A stretch of DNA of 64,000 nt from Tabrizicola flagellatus (GTDB lineage Bacteria; Pseudomonadota; Alphaproteobacteria; Rhodobacterales; Rhodobacteraceae): contig NZ_VMDU01000001.1 in the NCBI RefSeq assembly GCF_008271465.1, forward strand, positions 62,001-126,000. Reading direction: 5' to 3'. Positions 36,643 to 48,186 of this stretch are shown here, piece by piece. A model generated the notes under the pieces. The model made no database searches and was not told the origin of the DNA. It was given only the letters and a program-made list of their open reading frames with translations. A program made the translations under genes and the position numbers. Positions within the stretch are counted from its first letter, which is position 1. Every line of letters starts with the position of its first letter.

Positions 36643-38658
36643 TCAGAGCAGCGCCTTGACCCTGGCCACGGTCGCCTCGGCGGTGATGCCGAACTCGGCA
36701 TAAAGCCGCTCCATCGGGGCCGAGGCGCCGAAGGAGGACATGCCGACGAAGCCGGCCTTGGCCTCGCGGCCCCGCTCGCCCAGAAGCCAGCGGTCCCAGC
36801 CTTGCCGGACGCCGGCCTCGATGGCCACGCGCACCGGGCCGGGCGGCAGGATCTTGCGGCGCCAGGCCTCGTCCTGTTCGGCGAAAAGCTCCATCGAGGG
36901 CATCGAGACGACGCGCGTGCCGATCCCCTCGGCCTCGAGAGCGGCGCGGGCCTTCAGCGCGATTTCCACCTCCGACCCCGTGGCGATCAGGATCGCCTGG
37001 CGCTTGCCCGTGGCCTCGGCCAGCACATAGGCGCCCTTCGCCACCATGTTGGCGTTGGTGTGCGTCTTGCGCACAGCCGGCAGGTTCTGGCGGCTCAGCG
37101 CCAGGACCGTGGGCCGGGTCTTCTCGGTCAGGGCGATCTCCCAGGCCTCGGCCACCTCGACCAGGTCGGCGGGGCGGATGACCAGCGTGTTGGGCGTGGC
37201 GCGGCTGATCGCCAGATGCTCGACCGGCTGGTGAGTCGGGCCGTCCTCGCCGAGGCCGATCGAGTCATGCGTCATGACATAGACCACCGGCACCCCCATC
37301 AGCGCGGAAAGCCGCATCGACGGGCGCGCATAGTCGGTGAAGCACATGAACGTGCCGCCATAGGGGCGCACACCACCATGCAGCGCAAGGCCGTTCATCG
37401 CTGCCGCCATGCCGTGTTCGCGGATGCCGTAATAGACGTAACGCCCCTTGCGGTCCTCGGGGGTGAAGACGCCCAGGTCCGGCGTCTTGGTGTTGTTCGA
37501 TCCCGTCAGGTCGGCCGAGCCGCCGATGGTTTCGGTCACGACCGGGTTCACCGCCGCCAGCACCTTTTCCGAGGCCGCGCGGGTCGCCAGCTTCGGCGCA
37601 TCGGCCACCGCCTGCTTCTTCACGCCGCGAATGACCGAGGCCAGCTTGGCCGGCGCCTCCCGCGCGAAGATGCGGGCGAACTCGGCCTGTTTCGCGGGCG
37701 ACAGGGCCGCCAGCCGCGCCTCCCACTCGGCGCGCGCCTTGGCGCCACGGGCGCCAAGCGATTCCCACCAGGCCTTGATCTCGGCGGGAACCTCGAACGG
37801 CCCGCCCGGCCAGCCATAGGCGTCCTTGGCCGCCTGCAACTGCGCCTTGTCGGTCAAGGCGCCGTGGCCCTTCGAGGTGTCCTGCGCCGCATGGCCGAGG
37901 GCGATATGCGTCTTGCAGGCGACCATCGCGGGGCGGGGGCTGGCCTTGGCCGCCGTCAGCGCACGGTCGATATCCACCGGATCATGCCCGTCGCATTCGA
38001 ACACGTCCCAGCCGCTCGCCGCGAAGCGCGCCTTCTGGTCGGTGATGTCGGCGATCGACACCTTGCCGTCGATGGTGATGCCGTTGTTGTCCCACAGCAC
38101 GATCAGCCGCGACAACTGCTGCTTGCCCGCAAGGCCGATGGCTTCCTGGCTGACACCCTCCATCAGGCAGCCGTCACCGGCGATGACCCAGGTGTAGTGG
38201 TCCTGGATCTTCGCCCCCCAGCGCGCGCGGAGGTTCTCTTCCGCCATCGCGAAGCCGACGGCGTTCGAGATGCCCTGACCCAGCGGCCCCGTCGTCGTCT
38301 CCACCCCCGCGACATGGCCGTATTCCGGGTGCCCCGCCGTGATCGCGCCCCACTGGCGGAACGCCTTGATCTGGTCCAGCGTCATGTCCTCGTAGCCGGT
38401 GAGGTAGAGCAGCGCGTAGATCAGCATCGAACCATGCCCCGCCGACAGGATGAACCGGTCGCGGTCCGGCCAGCGCGGGACCTTGGGGTCGAACTTCAGA
38501 TGCTTCTCGAACAGGACCGTCGCCACGTCGGCCATGCCCATCGGCATCCCCGAATGGCCCGAGTTCGCCGCGGCCACGGCATCCAGCGCCAGGGCGCGGA
38601 TCGCGGTGGCGCGCATCCAGTGGTCGGGGTGCTTCTGGCGGAGAGTCTGGATGTCCAC
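36643..38658 (-). CDS. tkt: Transketolase
   Basis: Transketolase moves two-carbon units between sugar phosphates in the pentose phosphate and Calvin cycles, using thiamine diphosphate. The TPP motif [13 protein letters not shown]...LIVLWDNNG, the phosphate-binding SGHSGMPMG and the C-terminal [12 protein letters not shown] and [13 protein letters not shown] blocks are clear. The length of 671 aa is standard. It has its own terminator. No other Calvin-cycle genes are seen, so it is likely the housekeeping copy. It lies 111 bp from the PepSY gene. Confidence 0.97.
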   Translation of the reverse strand: MDIQTLRQKHPDHWMRATAIRALALDAVAAANSGHSGMPMGMADVATVLFEKHLKFDPKVPRWPDRDRFILSAGHGSMLIYALLYLTGYEDMTLDQIKAFRQWGAITAGHPEYGHVAGVETTTGPLGQGISNAVGFAMAEENLRARWGAKIQDHYTWVIAGDGCLMEGVSQEAIGLAGKQQLSRLIVLWDNNGITIDGKVSIADITDQKARFAASGWDVFECDGHDPVDIDRALTAAKASPRPAMVACKTHIALGHAAQDTSKGHGALTDKAQLQAAKDAYGWPGGPFEVPAEIKAWWESLGARGAKARAEWEARLAALSPAKQAEFARIFAREAPAKLASVIRGVKKQAVADAPKLATRAASEKVLAAVNPVVTETIGGSADLTGSNNTKTPDLGVFTPEDRKGRYVYYGIREHGMAAAMNGLALHGGVRPYGGTFMCFTDYARPSMRLSALMGVPVVYVMTHDSIGLGEDGPTHQPVEHLAISRATPNTLVIRPADLVEVAEAWEIALTEKTRPTVLALSRQNLPAVRKTHTNANMVAKGAYVLAEATGKRQAILIATGSEVEIALKARAALEAEGIGTRVVSMPSMELFAEQDEAWRRKILPPGPVRVAIEAGVRQGWDRWLLGERGREAKAGFVGMSSFGASAPMERLYAEFGITAEATVARVKALL

Positions 38659-38878
38659 GGGCAGGATTCCTTCAGGCTGAACGGGTCGCGGGGATTTCGC
38701 GCCGTCCTAACCAGCGCAACCGGCAAGATCAAGCTTGGAGCCCAAGGCCTTGGGAAGAAAGGCCGGTCGCCTTTCCCGGGTTTCGCGCTAAGATCGCCGG
38801 AAGTATCGGCCGGGCGATTCGGGACAGGGTCATCCGGGGGTGCGGGCGCCGCTTCGCGCCCGGGTGCAGGGGGTAGGG
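38659..38878. other. Intergenic region between tkt and the zauP-like gene
   Basis: The 220-bp divergent gap holds a perfect 14-bp palindrome cccaaggccttggg (38741-38754). No convincing promoter or further operator was recognised in it; tttcgcgctaag (38781-38792) only weakly resembles the gap-region operator. Confidence 0.4.
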
Positions 38879-39376
38879 ATGCAGGAAATCACCGAACTGG
38901 AAAAGCGGATCGCCGCGGCGCTGGAGCGGATCGGCAAGGGTCTGGACCGTCTGCCGTCACTGTCACGCGCCGCGCCGTCCGGCCCTGCCGCGGCGGCTGG
39001 CGCGACCGAGGCACAGCTGCGCGCCCAGCTCGAAGAGGAGAAGGCGCTGAACGCCCAGTTGCAGGCCCGCCTGCGTGCCGCCTCGGCGCGTGAGGCGAAG
39101 GGTGACCTTCAGGACAAGATCGACCGTCTGACGCAGGAACTGGACGTGCAGGGTCTGGAATTGCAGCGTATGCGCCGGGTCAATGCGTCGCTGCGCGAAC
39201 AGCTCGAGGCGCTGCGCACCGCACAGGCCTCTGGCGTGGCCGACCCCGGCCAGATCAACAAGGCGATGCTGGCCGAGCTGGAGGCGCTCCGCGCCCTGCG
39301 CTTGACCGAGATCGCCGAAATGGACGAAATCCTTGCCGCGCTCGAACCCCATCTGACGGAGGCCAGCCATGCCTGA
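38879..39376 (+). CDS. Coiled-coil protein upstream of zapA, ZauP candidate
   Basis: This 165-aa protein is mostly alpha-helical coiled coil: a first helix (residues 1-25, EITELEKRIAAALERIGKGL), a proline/alanine linker, then a long heptad stretch (about 45-120) and a C-terminal helix. It overlaps zapA by 8 bp. In Caulobacter the coiled-coil protein ZauP is encoded just before zapA and works with it to focus the FtsZ ring, so this gene is a good ZauP candidate by position and form. Sequence identity was not tested. The start at 38879 follows aggggg. Confidence 0.7.
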   Translation: MQEITELEKRIAAALERIGKGLDRLPSLSRAAPSGPAAAAGATEAQLRAQLEEEKALNAQLQARLRAASAREAKGDLQDKIDRLTQELDVQGLELQRMRRVNASLREQLEALRTAQASGVADPGQINKAMLAELEALRALRLTEIAEMDEILAALEPHLTEASHA

Positions 39377-39734
39377 TCTGGAAGTCATCATCGGCGGGCG
39401 CTCGTTCCAGGTCGCCTGCCAGCCGGGGGAGGAGCATTTCCTGCGCGCGGCCGCGGCTATGCTGGACGCCGAGGCGCAACCGATCGTCTCGCAGCTGGGC
39501 CGCCTGCCCGAGGCGAAGATGCTGCTGATGGCGGGGCTGATGCTGGCCGACAAGACTGCGGCCGTCGAGGACGAGCTTCGCGCCCTGCGCGCCCGTGTCG
39601 CCGAACTGGAGGCGCGGCCCGTGGCCACGCGCGATGTGGCGGTGGTGCCGAAGCAGGTCTCGGACACCCTGGCCGAGATCGCCGCCCGGGCCGAGGCCAT
39701 GGCGGCCCGGATCGAGGAACAGGTGCGCGGATGA
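39369..39734 (+). CDS. zapA: Cell division protein ZapA
   Basis: ZapA binds FtsZ and bundles its filaments at midcell. The 121-aa protein has the ZapA beginning (LEVIIGGRSFQVACQPGEE) and the helix HFLRAAAAMLDAEAQPI, followed by a C-terminal coiled coil. Within it KMLLMAGLMLADK is typical of the family. It overlaps its neighbours on both sides (8 bp and 4 bp). Confidence 0.9.
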   Translation: MPDLEVIIGGRSFQVACQPGEEHFLRAAAAMLDAEAQPIVSQLGRLPEAKMLLMAGLMLADKTAAVEDELRALRARVAELEARPVATRDVAVVPKQVSDTLAEIAARAEAMAARIEEQVRG

Positions 39735-40051
39735 AACGGACCGTCCTGCTTCTGTCGCTTATGCCCGCGGCCGCCACGGCCGCGCCGCAGTTCGAAGCCG
39801 CAACCTACCAGTGCGACCGAGGGGTGCAGGTGCCCGCGACCTATGTCAACACGCCCGAGGGCAGCCTCGTGGTGCTGATGGTGGACGGCCGGCAGATCAC
39901 GCTGCTCGGCGAAGAGGCGGCCTCGGGCGCGCGCTACGGCTGGCCCTCGGACGGGTCCAACTATGTCTGGTGGACCAAGGGGCAGGAGGCCACGCTCTAC
40001 TGGAAGACGCCCGAGGGCGAGACGCCGATCCTGACCTGCAACGCAGGGTAG
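39731..40051 (+). CDS. MliC-like lysozyme inhibitor
   Basis: This 106-aa secreted protein has a signal peptide (MKRTVLLLSLMPAAATAAP) and the C-type lysozyme inhibitor pattern: YQCDRG, the loop ASGARYGWPSDG and VWWTKGQEATLYW, ending with a second cysteine (LTCNAG). MliC-type proteins block host lysozyme in the periplasm. The ATGA overlap with zapA makes it part of the cell-division unit, an unusual partner. Confidence 0.82.
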   Translation: MKRTVLLLSLMPAAATAAPQFEAATYQCDRGVQVPATYVNTPEGSLVVLMVDGRQITLLGEEAASGARYGWPSDGSNYVWWTKGQEATLYWKTPEGETPILTCNAG

Positions 40052-40060
40052 GGTTGCCCG

Positions 40061-40420
40061 TCAGGCGTTGGCTTCACGGATCTTGTCGGCGGCCGCCTTG
40101 TCGAAGGCCACACCCTTGGCTTCCAGAAGCTGGTCCAGCTCGCCCGACAGCGTCATCTCGGTGACGATGTCGCAGCCGCCGACGAATTCGCCCTTGACGT
40201 AAAGCTGCGGGATCGTCGGCCAGTCGCTGAAATCCTTGATCCCCTGCCGGATTTCCGGGTCCGCCAGCACGTTCACGTCCTGGTAGTCCACGCCGATGAA
40301 GTTCAGGACCCCCGCGACGCGGGACGAGAACCCGCATTGCGGCATCATCTTGGTGCCCTTCATGAACAGCACCACGTCGTTCTTCTCGATCAGGTCCCTG
40401 ATCGTTGCCTCCGCGCTCAT
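40061..40420 (-). CDS. grxD: Monothiol glutaredoxin Grx4
   Basis: This 119-aa monothiol glutaredoxin carries the CGFS motif ([12 protein letters not shown]) and binds 2Fe-2S clusters as a homodimer or with Bol[20 protein letters not shown] is the glutathione-binding part. It is followed upstream on the same strand by a small membrane-protein gene and a bolA gene, which supports a role in iron-sulfur delivery. Confidence 0.96.
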   Translation of the reverse strand: MSAEATIRDLIEKNDVVLFMKGTKMMPQCGFSSRVAGVLNFIGVDYQDVNVLADPEIRQGIKDFSDWPTIPQLYVKGEFVGGCDIVTEMTLSGELDQLLEAKGVAFDKAAADKIREANA

Positions 40421-40431
40421 CGCCCGTTCTC

Positions 40432-40656
40432 CTATGCGTCATCCCCGGCGGCATCGTGCCGCCCTGCATCGCGCGCGGCCAGATAAGAGGCCATGCGCCG
40501 TTCCATCTCGGCGGCTTCCGCCTGCCTGCGCTCGGAGCCTTCGTCCAAAGGCCTCTCGCCCGTCCTCCGCCGGGACCGCGCCCGCAGCATCGTGACGACG
40601 CCGACCAGCGTCATCGCGACCGGAAGCAGACCGCCAAGGCCGCTGCCTGTCACCAT
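40432..40656 (-). CDS. Small single-helix membrane protein between bolA and grxD
   Basis: This 74-aa protein has one membrane helix (about residues 5-24) followed by a highly charged cytoplasmic tail ([21 protein letters not shown]). It starts one base after the bolA stop and ends 11 bp before grxD, so the three are one unit. I do not recognise a family. Confidence 0.65.
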   Translation of the reverse strand: MVTGSGLGGLLPVAMTLVGVVTMLRARSRRRTGERPLDEGSERRQAEAAEMERRMASYLAARDAGRHDAAGDDA

Positions 40657-40657
40657 C

Positions 40658-40894
40658 TCAATCCGGCGCCTTTGTCGTCAGGGCCAGCGCGTGCAGCGCG
40701 CCGTTCGGCCCGTCCATCTTGCCCTTCAGCGCCGCATAGACCGCGCGCTGCTGCTGGACCCGGTTCATGCCGCGGAACGACTCGTCGATCACTTCGGCCG
40801 CGAAATGCGCGCCGTCATCGCCCTGCACGCTGATCTTCGCGTTCGGGAAGGCCTCCCGGATCAGGGCTTCGATGTCGCGGGCTTCGATGGGCAT
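40658..40894 (-). CDS. BolA family protein
   Basis: This 78-aa protein has the BolA fold signature: the KISVQGDDGAHFAAEVIDESFRG stretch (in outline) and RVQQQRAVYAALKGKM. BolA proteins pair with monothiol glutaredoxins through a shared 2Fe-2S cluster, which agrees with grxD two genes downstream. The upstream ggagacgcc stretch is a modest ribosome site. Confidence 0.92.
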   Translation of the reverse strand: MPIEARDIEALIREAFPNAKISVQGDDGAHFAAEVIDESFRGMNRVQQQRAVYAALKGKMDGPNGALHALALTTKAPD

Positions 40895-40918
40895 CGGGCG
40901 TCTCCTTTGCCTTGGAAC

Positions 40919-41418
40919 CTAGGCCCGCCGCGCCGGCGGTTCAAGGGCCTGCCATTCCGACCGCAGCATGCCGTAATAGAGGATGTCGATGATCCGCCCG
41001 GTCACCGGAACCCGGTGGTGCGCGCGGAAGCGGCCTTCCAGGGTAAAGCCCGCACGTTCATAGACCTTCTGGCCGCGAAGGTTCTCGGCGCTGCAATCCA
41101 GCCAGACCCGGGCGGCGTCAAGCGTGCCGAATGCGTGGTCCAGAAGCACGCGCAGGAACCGGCCGCCCAGTCCCCGCCCGGCCTCGACCAGCGCCAGCCG
41201 CATCAGTTCCACCCGGCCCGAGGGGTTGCCGATCTCGCAGAAGATGGCAAAGCCGGCGGGCTGGCCCTCCGGCTCCCAGATCAGGAACCGGCAGTCGGGC
41301 GCGGCCAGGTAGGCGGCAAGCGCCGCCTCGTCCTCGTCGGTGATGAAGGGCGCATAGTCGGGCCGCTGCGCCAGAGACCGCACAAGCGGGAAATCCGCCG
41401 GCGTCGCCGGGCGCAGCG

Positions 41419-41422
<4 letters not shown>
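40919..41422 (-). CDS. GNAT family N-acetyltransferase coupled to purL
   Basis: This 167-aa protein is a single GNAT domain of the RimL/SpeG-like type: [18 protein letters not shown], the acetyl-CoA loop [19 protein letters not shown] and [15 protein letters not shown]. The substrate is unknown. Its start overlaps the purL stop by 4 bp (ATGA), so it is made together with PurL. Confidence 0.88.
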
Positions 41423-43581
<2,159 letters not shown>

Positions 43582-43671
43582 GGCATCCCCTTGGACAGGC
43601 AATTCGGCAACCTCGCCGCCTCATATGCGATCGCCCGGGGAAGGGCAAACCGCCCCGTGACGACCGAGGCG

Positions 43672-43699
43672 AAAAAAAAGCCGGGCATTACGCCCGGCC
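43672..43699 (-). terminator. Rho-independent terminator upstream of purL
   Basis: On the minus strand gccgggc and gcccggc (loop gtaat) are followed by TTTTTTTT. It lies 90 bp upstream of purL and about 140 bp after the LysR gene. Confidence 0.88.
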
Positions 43700-43750
43700 T
43701 AGTCCAACAGGGAGGTACGAAGGGACGAGAGCATGCTCATCGCCGCTTCG
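43672..43750 (-). ncRNA. Candidate small RNA or leader with a 13-codon reading frame
   Basis: On the minus strand TTGTTT (43785-43780) and TATTTG (43762-43757), spaced by 17 bp, could start a transcript near 43750 that ends at the terminator, about 79 nt in all. It contains a short frame MSMLSSLRTSLLD (43740-43699) whose stop abuts the terminator stem. It could be an independent small RNA or an attenuator leader of purL. The promoter match is weak. Confidence 0.35.
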
Positions 43751-43841
43751 AGAGTTCAAATAGTGCCGCATGCTTGCGCAAACAAGTCCGGAATGCCCGA
43801 CGTTTGGGCAAGGCCGCTATGCAGATGCTGCATGGCAGCAA

Positions 43842-44747
43842 TCAGGCGGCGGCATCCTCGGCCTGGCGGCGGCGGAAGGCCACGATCTCTTCGGTCACGA
43901 AGTCGCGGAAGGCCGCCACGCGCTTGGAATGGCGCAGTTCCTCGGGATAGGCCAGGAACACCGGCACCTCGGCACTTTGCACGTCCGGCAGGACGCGGAC
44001 GAGGTTCGGGAAATCCTCGGTCAGGTAATCGGGCAGGACCCCGATCCCAAGATGGTTCAGGACCGCCTGCAACACCCCGAAATAGTTGTTCACCGTCAGG
44101 GTCGAGGGGATGTCATGCGTCATCAGGTCGGCCACCAGCAGCGCACCTGCGGCCACCTGCGGCGTGCCGGCGTGCTGGCAGATCAGCCGGTGGCTCGAGA
44201 AATCGTCCATCGACTCGGGCGTGCCATGCGCGGCAAGGTATTCCGGCGTGGCGAAGAGCTGCATCCGGATCTGCATCAGCCGCTTGCGGATCAGGTCGGC
44301 CTGGCTCGGCTCCTTCATCCGGATCGCCACGTCGGCCTCGCGCATCGGCAGGTCGAGGACGCGCTCTTCCAGCATCAGGTCGATCTTCAGCGCCGGGTAT
44401 TTCTCGTAAAGCCGCGCCAGCCGCGGCGCCAGCCACAACGTCCCGAACCCCGTGGTCGTCGTCACCCGCAACTCGCCGAAGACCTCGTCCTCGCTGTCGC
44501 GGATCCGCGCCGCCGTCGCGTCCAGCCGCCGCACCATCTGCTGCGTCGCGTCGAACAGGAGTTCGCCCTGTTCAGTCAGGATCAGCCCCCGCGCGTGGCG
44601 GTGGAACAGCGTCACCGACAGGCTCTCCTCCAGCGCGCGGATCTGGCGGCTCACGGCGGATTGCGACAGGTGCAAGACGTCGCCGGCATGGGTCAGGCTG
44701 CCCTTCTCCGCGACCGCGTGAAAGATCCTCAGCTTGTCCCAATCCAT
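43842..44747 (-). CDS. LysR family transcriptional regulator
   Basis: This 301-aa regulator begins MDWDKLRIFHAVAEKGSLTHAG, with LHLSQSAVSRQIRALEESL as recognition helix, followed by the standard effector domain. The protein is of a type common in Rhodobacterales. I chose the ATG at 44747, because the ggag element is 8 bp upstream; the ATG two codons earlier (44753) is too close to it. It is divergent from murI. No target is evident. Confidence 0.9.
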   Translation of the reverse strand: MDWDKLRIFHAVAEKGSLTHAGDVLHLSQSAVSRQIRALEESLSVTLFHRHARGLILTEQGELLFDATQQMVRRLDATAARIRDSEDEVFGELRVTTTTGFGTLWLAPRLARLYEKYPALKIDLMLEERVLDLPMREADVAIRMKEPSQADLIRKRLMQIRMQLFATPEYLAAHGTPESMDDFSSHRLICQHAGTPQVAAGALLVADLMTHDIPSTLTVNNYFGVLQAVLNHLGIGVLPDYLTEDFPNLVRVLPDVQSAEVPVFLAYPEELRHSKRVAAFRDFVTEEIVAFRRRQAEDAAA

Positions 44748-44935
44748 GACCATTCTCCAAAATCCACTCGGAACCCTAGCACGACCCGTGGCAGATAGGG
44801 AATCGCGCGTGGATGTAAACCCCGCATGTCCCCATCTTGACGGCTTTGCTTTGACCTTTCGCACCGCCACGGTCCATCTTATGATCGCGGAAAGGGCAGG
44901 CGCGGCACAATCGCGCGCAGTGGAAAGCGGCAGGC

Positions 44936-45748
44936 ATGGCAGTTGGCGTATTCGATTCGGGCCTCGGCGGGTTGACTGTCCTCGATGCTTTGACAAAGCG
45001 GCTTCCCGAGGTTCCCTTTGTCTATTTCGGCGACAATGCCCACGCCCCCTATGGTGTGCGCACCGCCGATGACATCTTCAACCTGACCTGTGCCGCGACC
45101 GAACGGCTCTGGGCCGAGGGCTGCGACCTGGTGATCCTTGCCTGCAACACCGCTTCCGCCGCCGCGCTGAAACGGATGCAGGAAACCTGGGTGCCCCCCG
45201 AAAAGCGCGTCCTCGGCGTCTTCGTGCCGCTGATCGAGGCGTTGACCGAACGGCAGTGGGGCGACAACTCGCCCCCGCGCGAGGTCGCGGTGAAGCATGT
45301 GGCCCTCTTCGCCACCCCTGCCACGGTGGCCAGCCGCGCCTTCCAGCGCGAGCTTGCCTTCCGCGCCATCGGCGTCGATGTCGAGGCCCAGCCCTGCGGC
45401 GGTGTGGTGGACGCGATCGAGCAGGGCGACGAGATCCTGGCCGAGGCCCTGGTGCGCAGCCATGTCGAGGCGCTGAAACGCCGGATGCCCGCACCCGAGG
45501 CGGCGATCCTGGGCTGCACGCACTATCCCCTGATGGAAAAGGCCTTCCAGGATGCGCTCGGACCGGGGGTCAAGGTCTATTCCCAGGCGAATCTGGTGGC
45601 AGAAAGCCTCGCCGACTACCTGACCCGCCGCCCGCAGTTCCTCGGCACCGGCACCCGGTCCAGGTTCCTGACCACCGGCGATCCGGCCTATGTCTCGAAC
45701 AAGGCCACCCAGTTCCTGCGTCGCAAGATCACCTTCGAGGCGGCCTGA
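44936..45748 (+). CDS. murI: Glutamate racemase
   Basis: MurI makes D-glutamate for peptidoglycan using two cysteines as acid and base. Both are present, in LACNTASAA and LGCTHYPLM, together with [11 protein letters not shown] and [11 protein letters not shown]. The length of 270 aa is standard. The ATG at 44936 follows ggcaggc. Its stop codon shares one base with the start of the next gene. The 188-bp gap upstream shows no clear promoter. Confidence 0.96.
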   Translation: MAVGVFDSGLGGLTVLDALTKRLPEVPFVYFGDNAHAPYGVRTADDIFNLTCAATERLWAEGCDLVILACNTASAAALKRMQETWVPPEKRVLGVFVPLIEALTERQWGDNSPPREVAVKHVALFATPATVASRAFQRELAFRAIGVDVEAQPCGGVVDAIEQGDEILAEALVRSHVEALKRRMPAPEAAILGCTHYPLMEKAFQDALGPGVKVYSQANLVAESLADYLTRRPQFLGTGTRSRFLTTGDPAYVSNKATQFLRRKITFEAA

Positions 45749-46488
45749 TGCTGCCGCTGGCCGCCTGGCGGGCGGAGCGGCTTGCCGCCCTGGCCGCGCC
45801 GGACGGCTGGCTGAACCTGGTCGCCCGGATCGAGCTCGCCCCCGGCCGCCACCCGGTCGGGGCGGCGCAGGGACTGCGGCTTCCCTCCGGCCCCGACCTC
45901 CTCGGCACGCTGGAGCTGACCGAGGCGGGCGCCAGCTTCGCCCGGCCGGGAGAGGCGCCGCGGCCCTTCCTGCCGGTCCCCGATGCCTTTCCGCAGCTGC
46001 GCGTGGATCCCTTCCTGCTGGAAATCCACACGGTTGATGGCGTTCCGGCGCTGCGGGTGCGCGATCTGACGCTGGCGCCGCAGGTCGCCCTGCGCCACTA
46101 CCCCGAGGATCCGGCCTGGACGATCCGGGCCGGGTGGGAAAGCCTCGCCCCGCAAGCCGCCGAGGTGGCGATGAAGGACGGCTCGACCGCCGCCGTGACC
46201 ATCACGCATCGGGCGACCTTCCGGCACCTTGGGCAGACCATCACCCTGACGCCGACGCACTGGAAGATGGGCAAGCCGATGTTCGTCTTCCGGGACGCGA
46301 CGGCGGGCGAGACCTACCCGGCCTGCCGCTTCCTCTTCGGCGAGGATCCATCCGGGACCGAGATCACCCTCGACTTCAACCGTGCCATATCGCCGCCCTG
46401 CGCCTTCACCGATTTCGCGATCTGCCCCCTGCCGCCGCCCGGCAACATCCTGCCGTTCCGCATCGAGGCCGGGGAACTCGCGCCGTGA
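45748..46488 (+). CDS. DUF1684 domain protein
   Basis: This 246-aa soluble protein ends in the DUF1684 signature: TYPACRFLFGEDPSGTEITLDFNRAISPPCAF (outline) followed by CPLPPPGNILPFRIEAGE. The family function is unknown. It starts within the murI stop codon (TGATG), so it is translationally coupled to murI. Confidence 0.85.
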   Translation: MLPLAAWRAERLAALAAPDGWLNLVARIELAPGRHPVGAAQGLRLPSGPDLLGTLELTEAGASFARPGEAPRPFLPVPDAFPQLRVDPFLLEIHTVDGVPALRVRDLTLAPQVALRHYPEDPAWTIRAGWESLAPQAAEVAMKDGSTAAVTITHRATFRHLGQTITLTPTHWKMGKPMFVFRDATAGETYPACRFLFGEDPSGTEITLDFNRAISPPCAFTDFAICPLPPPGNILPFRIEAGELAP

Positions 46489-46496
46489 GATCGTAG

Positions 46497-46585
46497 GGTG
46501 CGCTACAGCGCACCTTCCGGCGCGCCCATCCCTGGCAGCCTCTGTTGCCTCGCGCGGGAGTAGCAGGGTGGGCGATCCGCCCACC
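46497..46585. repeat. Two hairpins downstream of the murI unit
   Basis: ggtgcgc-taca-gcgcacc (46497-46514) and ggtgggcg-atc-cgcccacc (46567-46585) are perfect hairpins between the DUF1684 stop and the stop of the convergent channel gene. They lack strong T-runs; they may be bidirectional termination or extragenic palindromes. Confidence 0.6.
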
Positions 46586-46589
46586 GCCC

Positions 46590-47369
46590 TCACGCCCGCA
46601 TTGCGCCGTAGGCAAAGCGGTAGGCCAGCGCCACGCCGCCCGCGCCGCCGACCACATTGCCCAGGCTGACCCACAGAAGGTTTCCCAGCATCCCGGCCGG
46701 CGCGGCCTCGGATCCCGCCCAGACGCCCGCCGGAAACAGGAACATGTTCGCCACCGAATGTTCCAGCCCCAGCGCCACGAAGGCGGTGACCGGCCAGAGG
46801 ACGCCCAGGATCTTGTCCGTGGCCGAGCGCGCCGCAAAGCTCAGCCAGACCGCGAGGCAGACCAGCGCATTGCACAGCGCGCCGCGGACAAAGGCTTCCA
46901 GCGGGGGCAGGGCGGCCTTCGCCGTCGCCGCCTTGGCCGCCGTGGCGCCCATCGGGCCGTCCAGTAGGCCCGAGAGGCCGAAGGCCAGCGCCAGCCCCGC
47001 AGCGCCCAGCAGGTTGCCGACATAGACAATGCCCCAGTTGCGCATCAGGGCTCCGGGGGTGATCCGGCGGTCCACCGCCGCCATGACCATCAGCGCATTG
47101 CCGGTGAAGAGTTCCGCCCCGCCCACGACGACCAGGATCAGCCCCAGCGCGAAGACCGCGCCGCCCAGCACCCGGTGCGGCCCGAAGCCGGGGTCGGCGC
47201 CCGCCATGGCCACGCACCAGAAGGCCGCGCCAAAGCCGATGAAGGCCCCGGCCAGAAGCGCAAGCGTGGCCATCCGGTGCAGGGGCAGCGCGGCCTTGGC
47301 CACGCCTGCCGTCTCGATCAGCGCCGCGATCTCGGCCGGTCTGTAGGCGTCATGGCTGTCGCTGGGCAT
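46590..47369 (-). CDS. Formate/nitrite transporter family channel
   Basis: This 259-aa membrane protein has six helices of the FocA/NirC fold. The start MPSDSHDAYRPAEIAALIETAGVAKA is typical of the N-terminal helix, GNALMVMAAVDRRIT follows the omega-loop helix, and EHSVANMFLFPAGVW and GNLLWVSLGNVVGG carry the second pore motif with the conserved histidine. Whether it carries formate, nitrite or hydrosulfide cannot be decided. The ATG at 47369 follows ggagaggttcggg. Confidence 0.9.
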   Translation of the reverse strand: MPSDSHDAYRPAEIAALIETAGVAKAALPLHRMATLALLAGAFIGFGAAFWCVAMAGADPGFGPHRVLGGAVFALGLILVVVGGAELFTGNALMVMAAVDRRITPGALMRNWGIVYVGNLLGAAGLALAFGLSGLLDGPMGATAAKAATAKAALPPLEAFVRGALCNALVCLAVWLSFAARSATDKILGVLWPVTAFVALGLEHSVANMFLFPAGVWAGSEAAPAGMLGNLLWVSLGNVVGGAGGVALAYRFAYGAMRA

Positions 47370-47470
47370 CCCGAACCTCTCCTTCGGCTGCCAGAATAGC
47401 CGCTTGCGGCCCCCGGAAAAGCGAAAAGGCATGCCCCGCGACATGCCTTTCCCAAGCTTTGCGTTTCTCT

Positions 47471-47534
47471 AACGTCCACGGCCAAGATGTTGATAATGCA
47501 TCGAAACCGCAGATTTTCCACTGTGGACAGATCA
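47471..47534. repeat. Inverted repeat, left arm, beside efp
   Basis: Read on the minus strand from the efp stop codon this arm begins TGATCTGTCCACAGTGGA and ends near TGGCCGTGGACGT, about 62 bases in all. It is matched by the right arm at 49237-49300. The first 18 bases differ at one position and the end block of 13 bases is identical. Confidence 0.7.
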
Positions 47535-48098
47535 GTCCTTTGCGCGTTCGACGTAGGAGTCGTCGTCGGTGTTGATCACGATGCGGGTGCCGACGTCGAT
47601 ATGGGGGGGAACCATCACCCGAAGCCCGTTCGAGGTCATCGCGGGCTTGTAGCTGGACGAGGCGGTCTGCCCCTTAACCACCGGCTCGGTCTCGGTGATC
47701 TCGACGGTGATCTTCTGCGGCACCTCGATGGCGATCGGCACGCCCTCGAAGGTCTTCAGGTAGCAGCGCATGCCTTCCTGCAGGTAGGGCTTGTTTCCGC
47801 CCATCACGTCCTCGGTCACCACGACCTGTTCGTAGGTGTTGGGCTCCATGAAATGGAAGCCTTCGCTGTCCTCGTAGAGGTAGTCGTACTCCCGTTCGTC
47901 CACGGTGGCCTTCTCGACCATCTCCGTCGTCCGCCAGCGTTCCGAGACCTTCACGCCGTCCGAGATCCGGCGCATGTCGACGCTGGTCGTGGGGGTGCCC
48001 TTGCCGGGGTGGAAGTTCGAGGCGGTGAGCACGACGTAGAGCTTGCCGTCCATCTCGACGACGTTGCCCTTGCGGAGCGAGGAGGCGATGACTTTCAA
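47532..48098 (-). CDS. efp: Elongation factor P
   Basis: EF-P binds beside the P-site tRNA and relieves stalling at consecutive prolines. This 188-aa protein has the three beta-barrel domains. The tip lysine that receives the modification is Lys33 in FHPGKGTP. The start is a TTG at 48098 (TTG AAA GTC), preceded by aagga at 10 bp; no ATG is available and residues [13 protein letters not shown] match the family beginning. The gene is divergent from epmA, which encodes the ligase for the tip lysine. The coding end is included in an inverted-repeat arm. Confidence 0.95.
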   Translation of the reverse strand: MKVIASSLRKGNVVEMDGKLYVVLTASNFHPGKGTPTTSVDMRRISDGVKVSERWRTTEMVEKATVDEREYDYLYEDSEGFHFMEPNTYEQVVVTEDVMGGNKPYLQEGMRCYLKTFEGVPIAIEVPQKITVEITETEPVVKGQTASSSYKPAMTSNGLRVMVPPHIDVGTRIVINTDDDSYVERAKD

Positions 48099-48186
48099 AG
48101 GTCGGGTCCTTGTTATATCGGGGGACCGGTCCTCGAGCGACCGGCATCTGCCCGCGCCCCTAACCGATCCGAACCGGAATTTCCAG

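Noticed and set aside
36643-38658. Transketolase as part of a Calvin-cycle operon
   Set aside because: No cbb genes are adjacent, the gene ends in its own terminator and lies beside unrelated genes.
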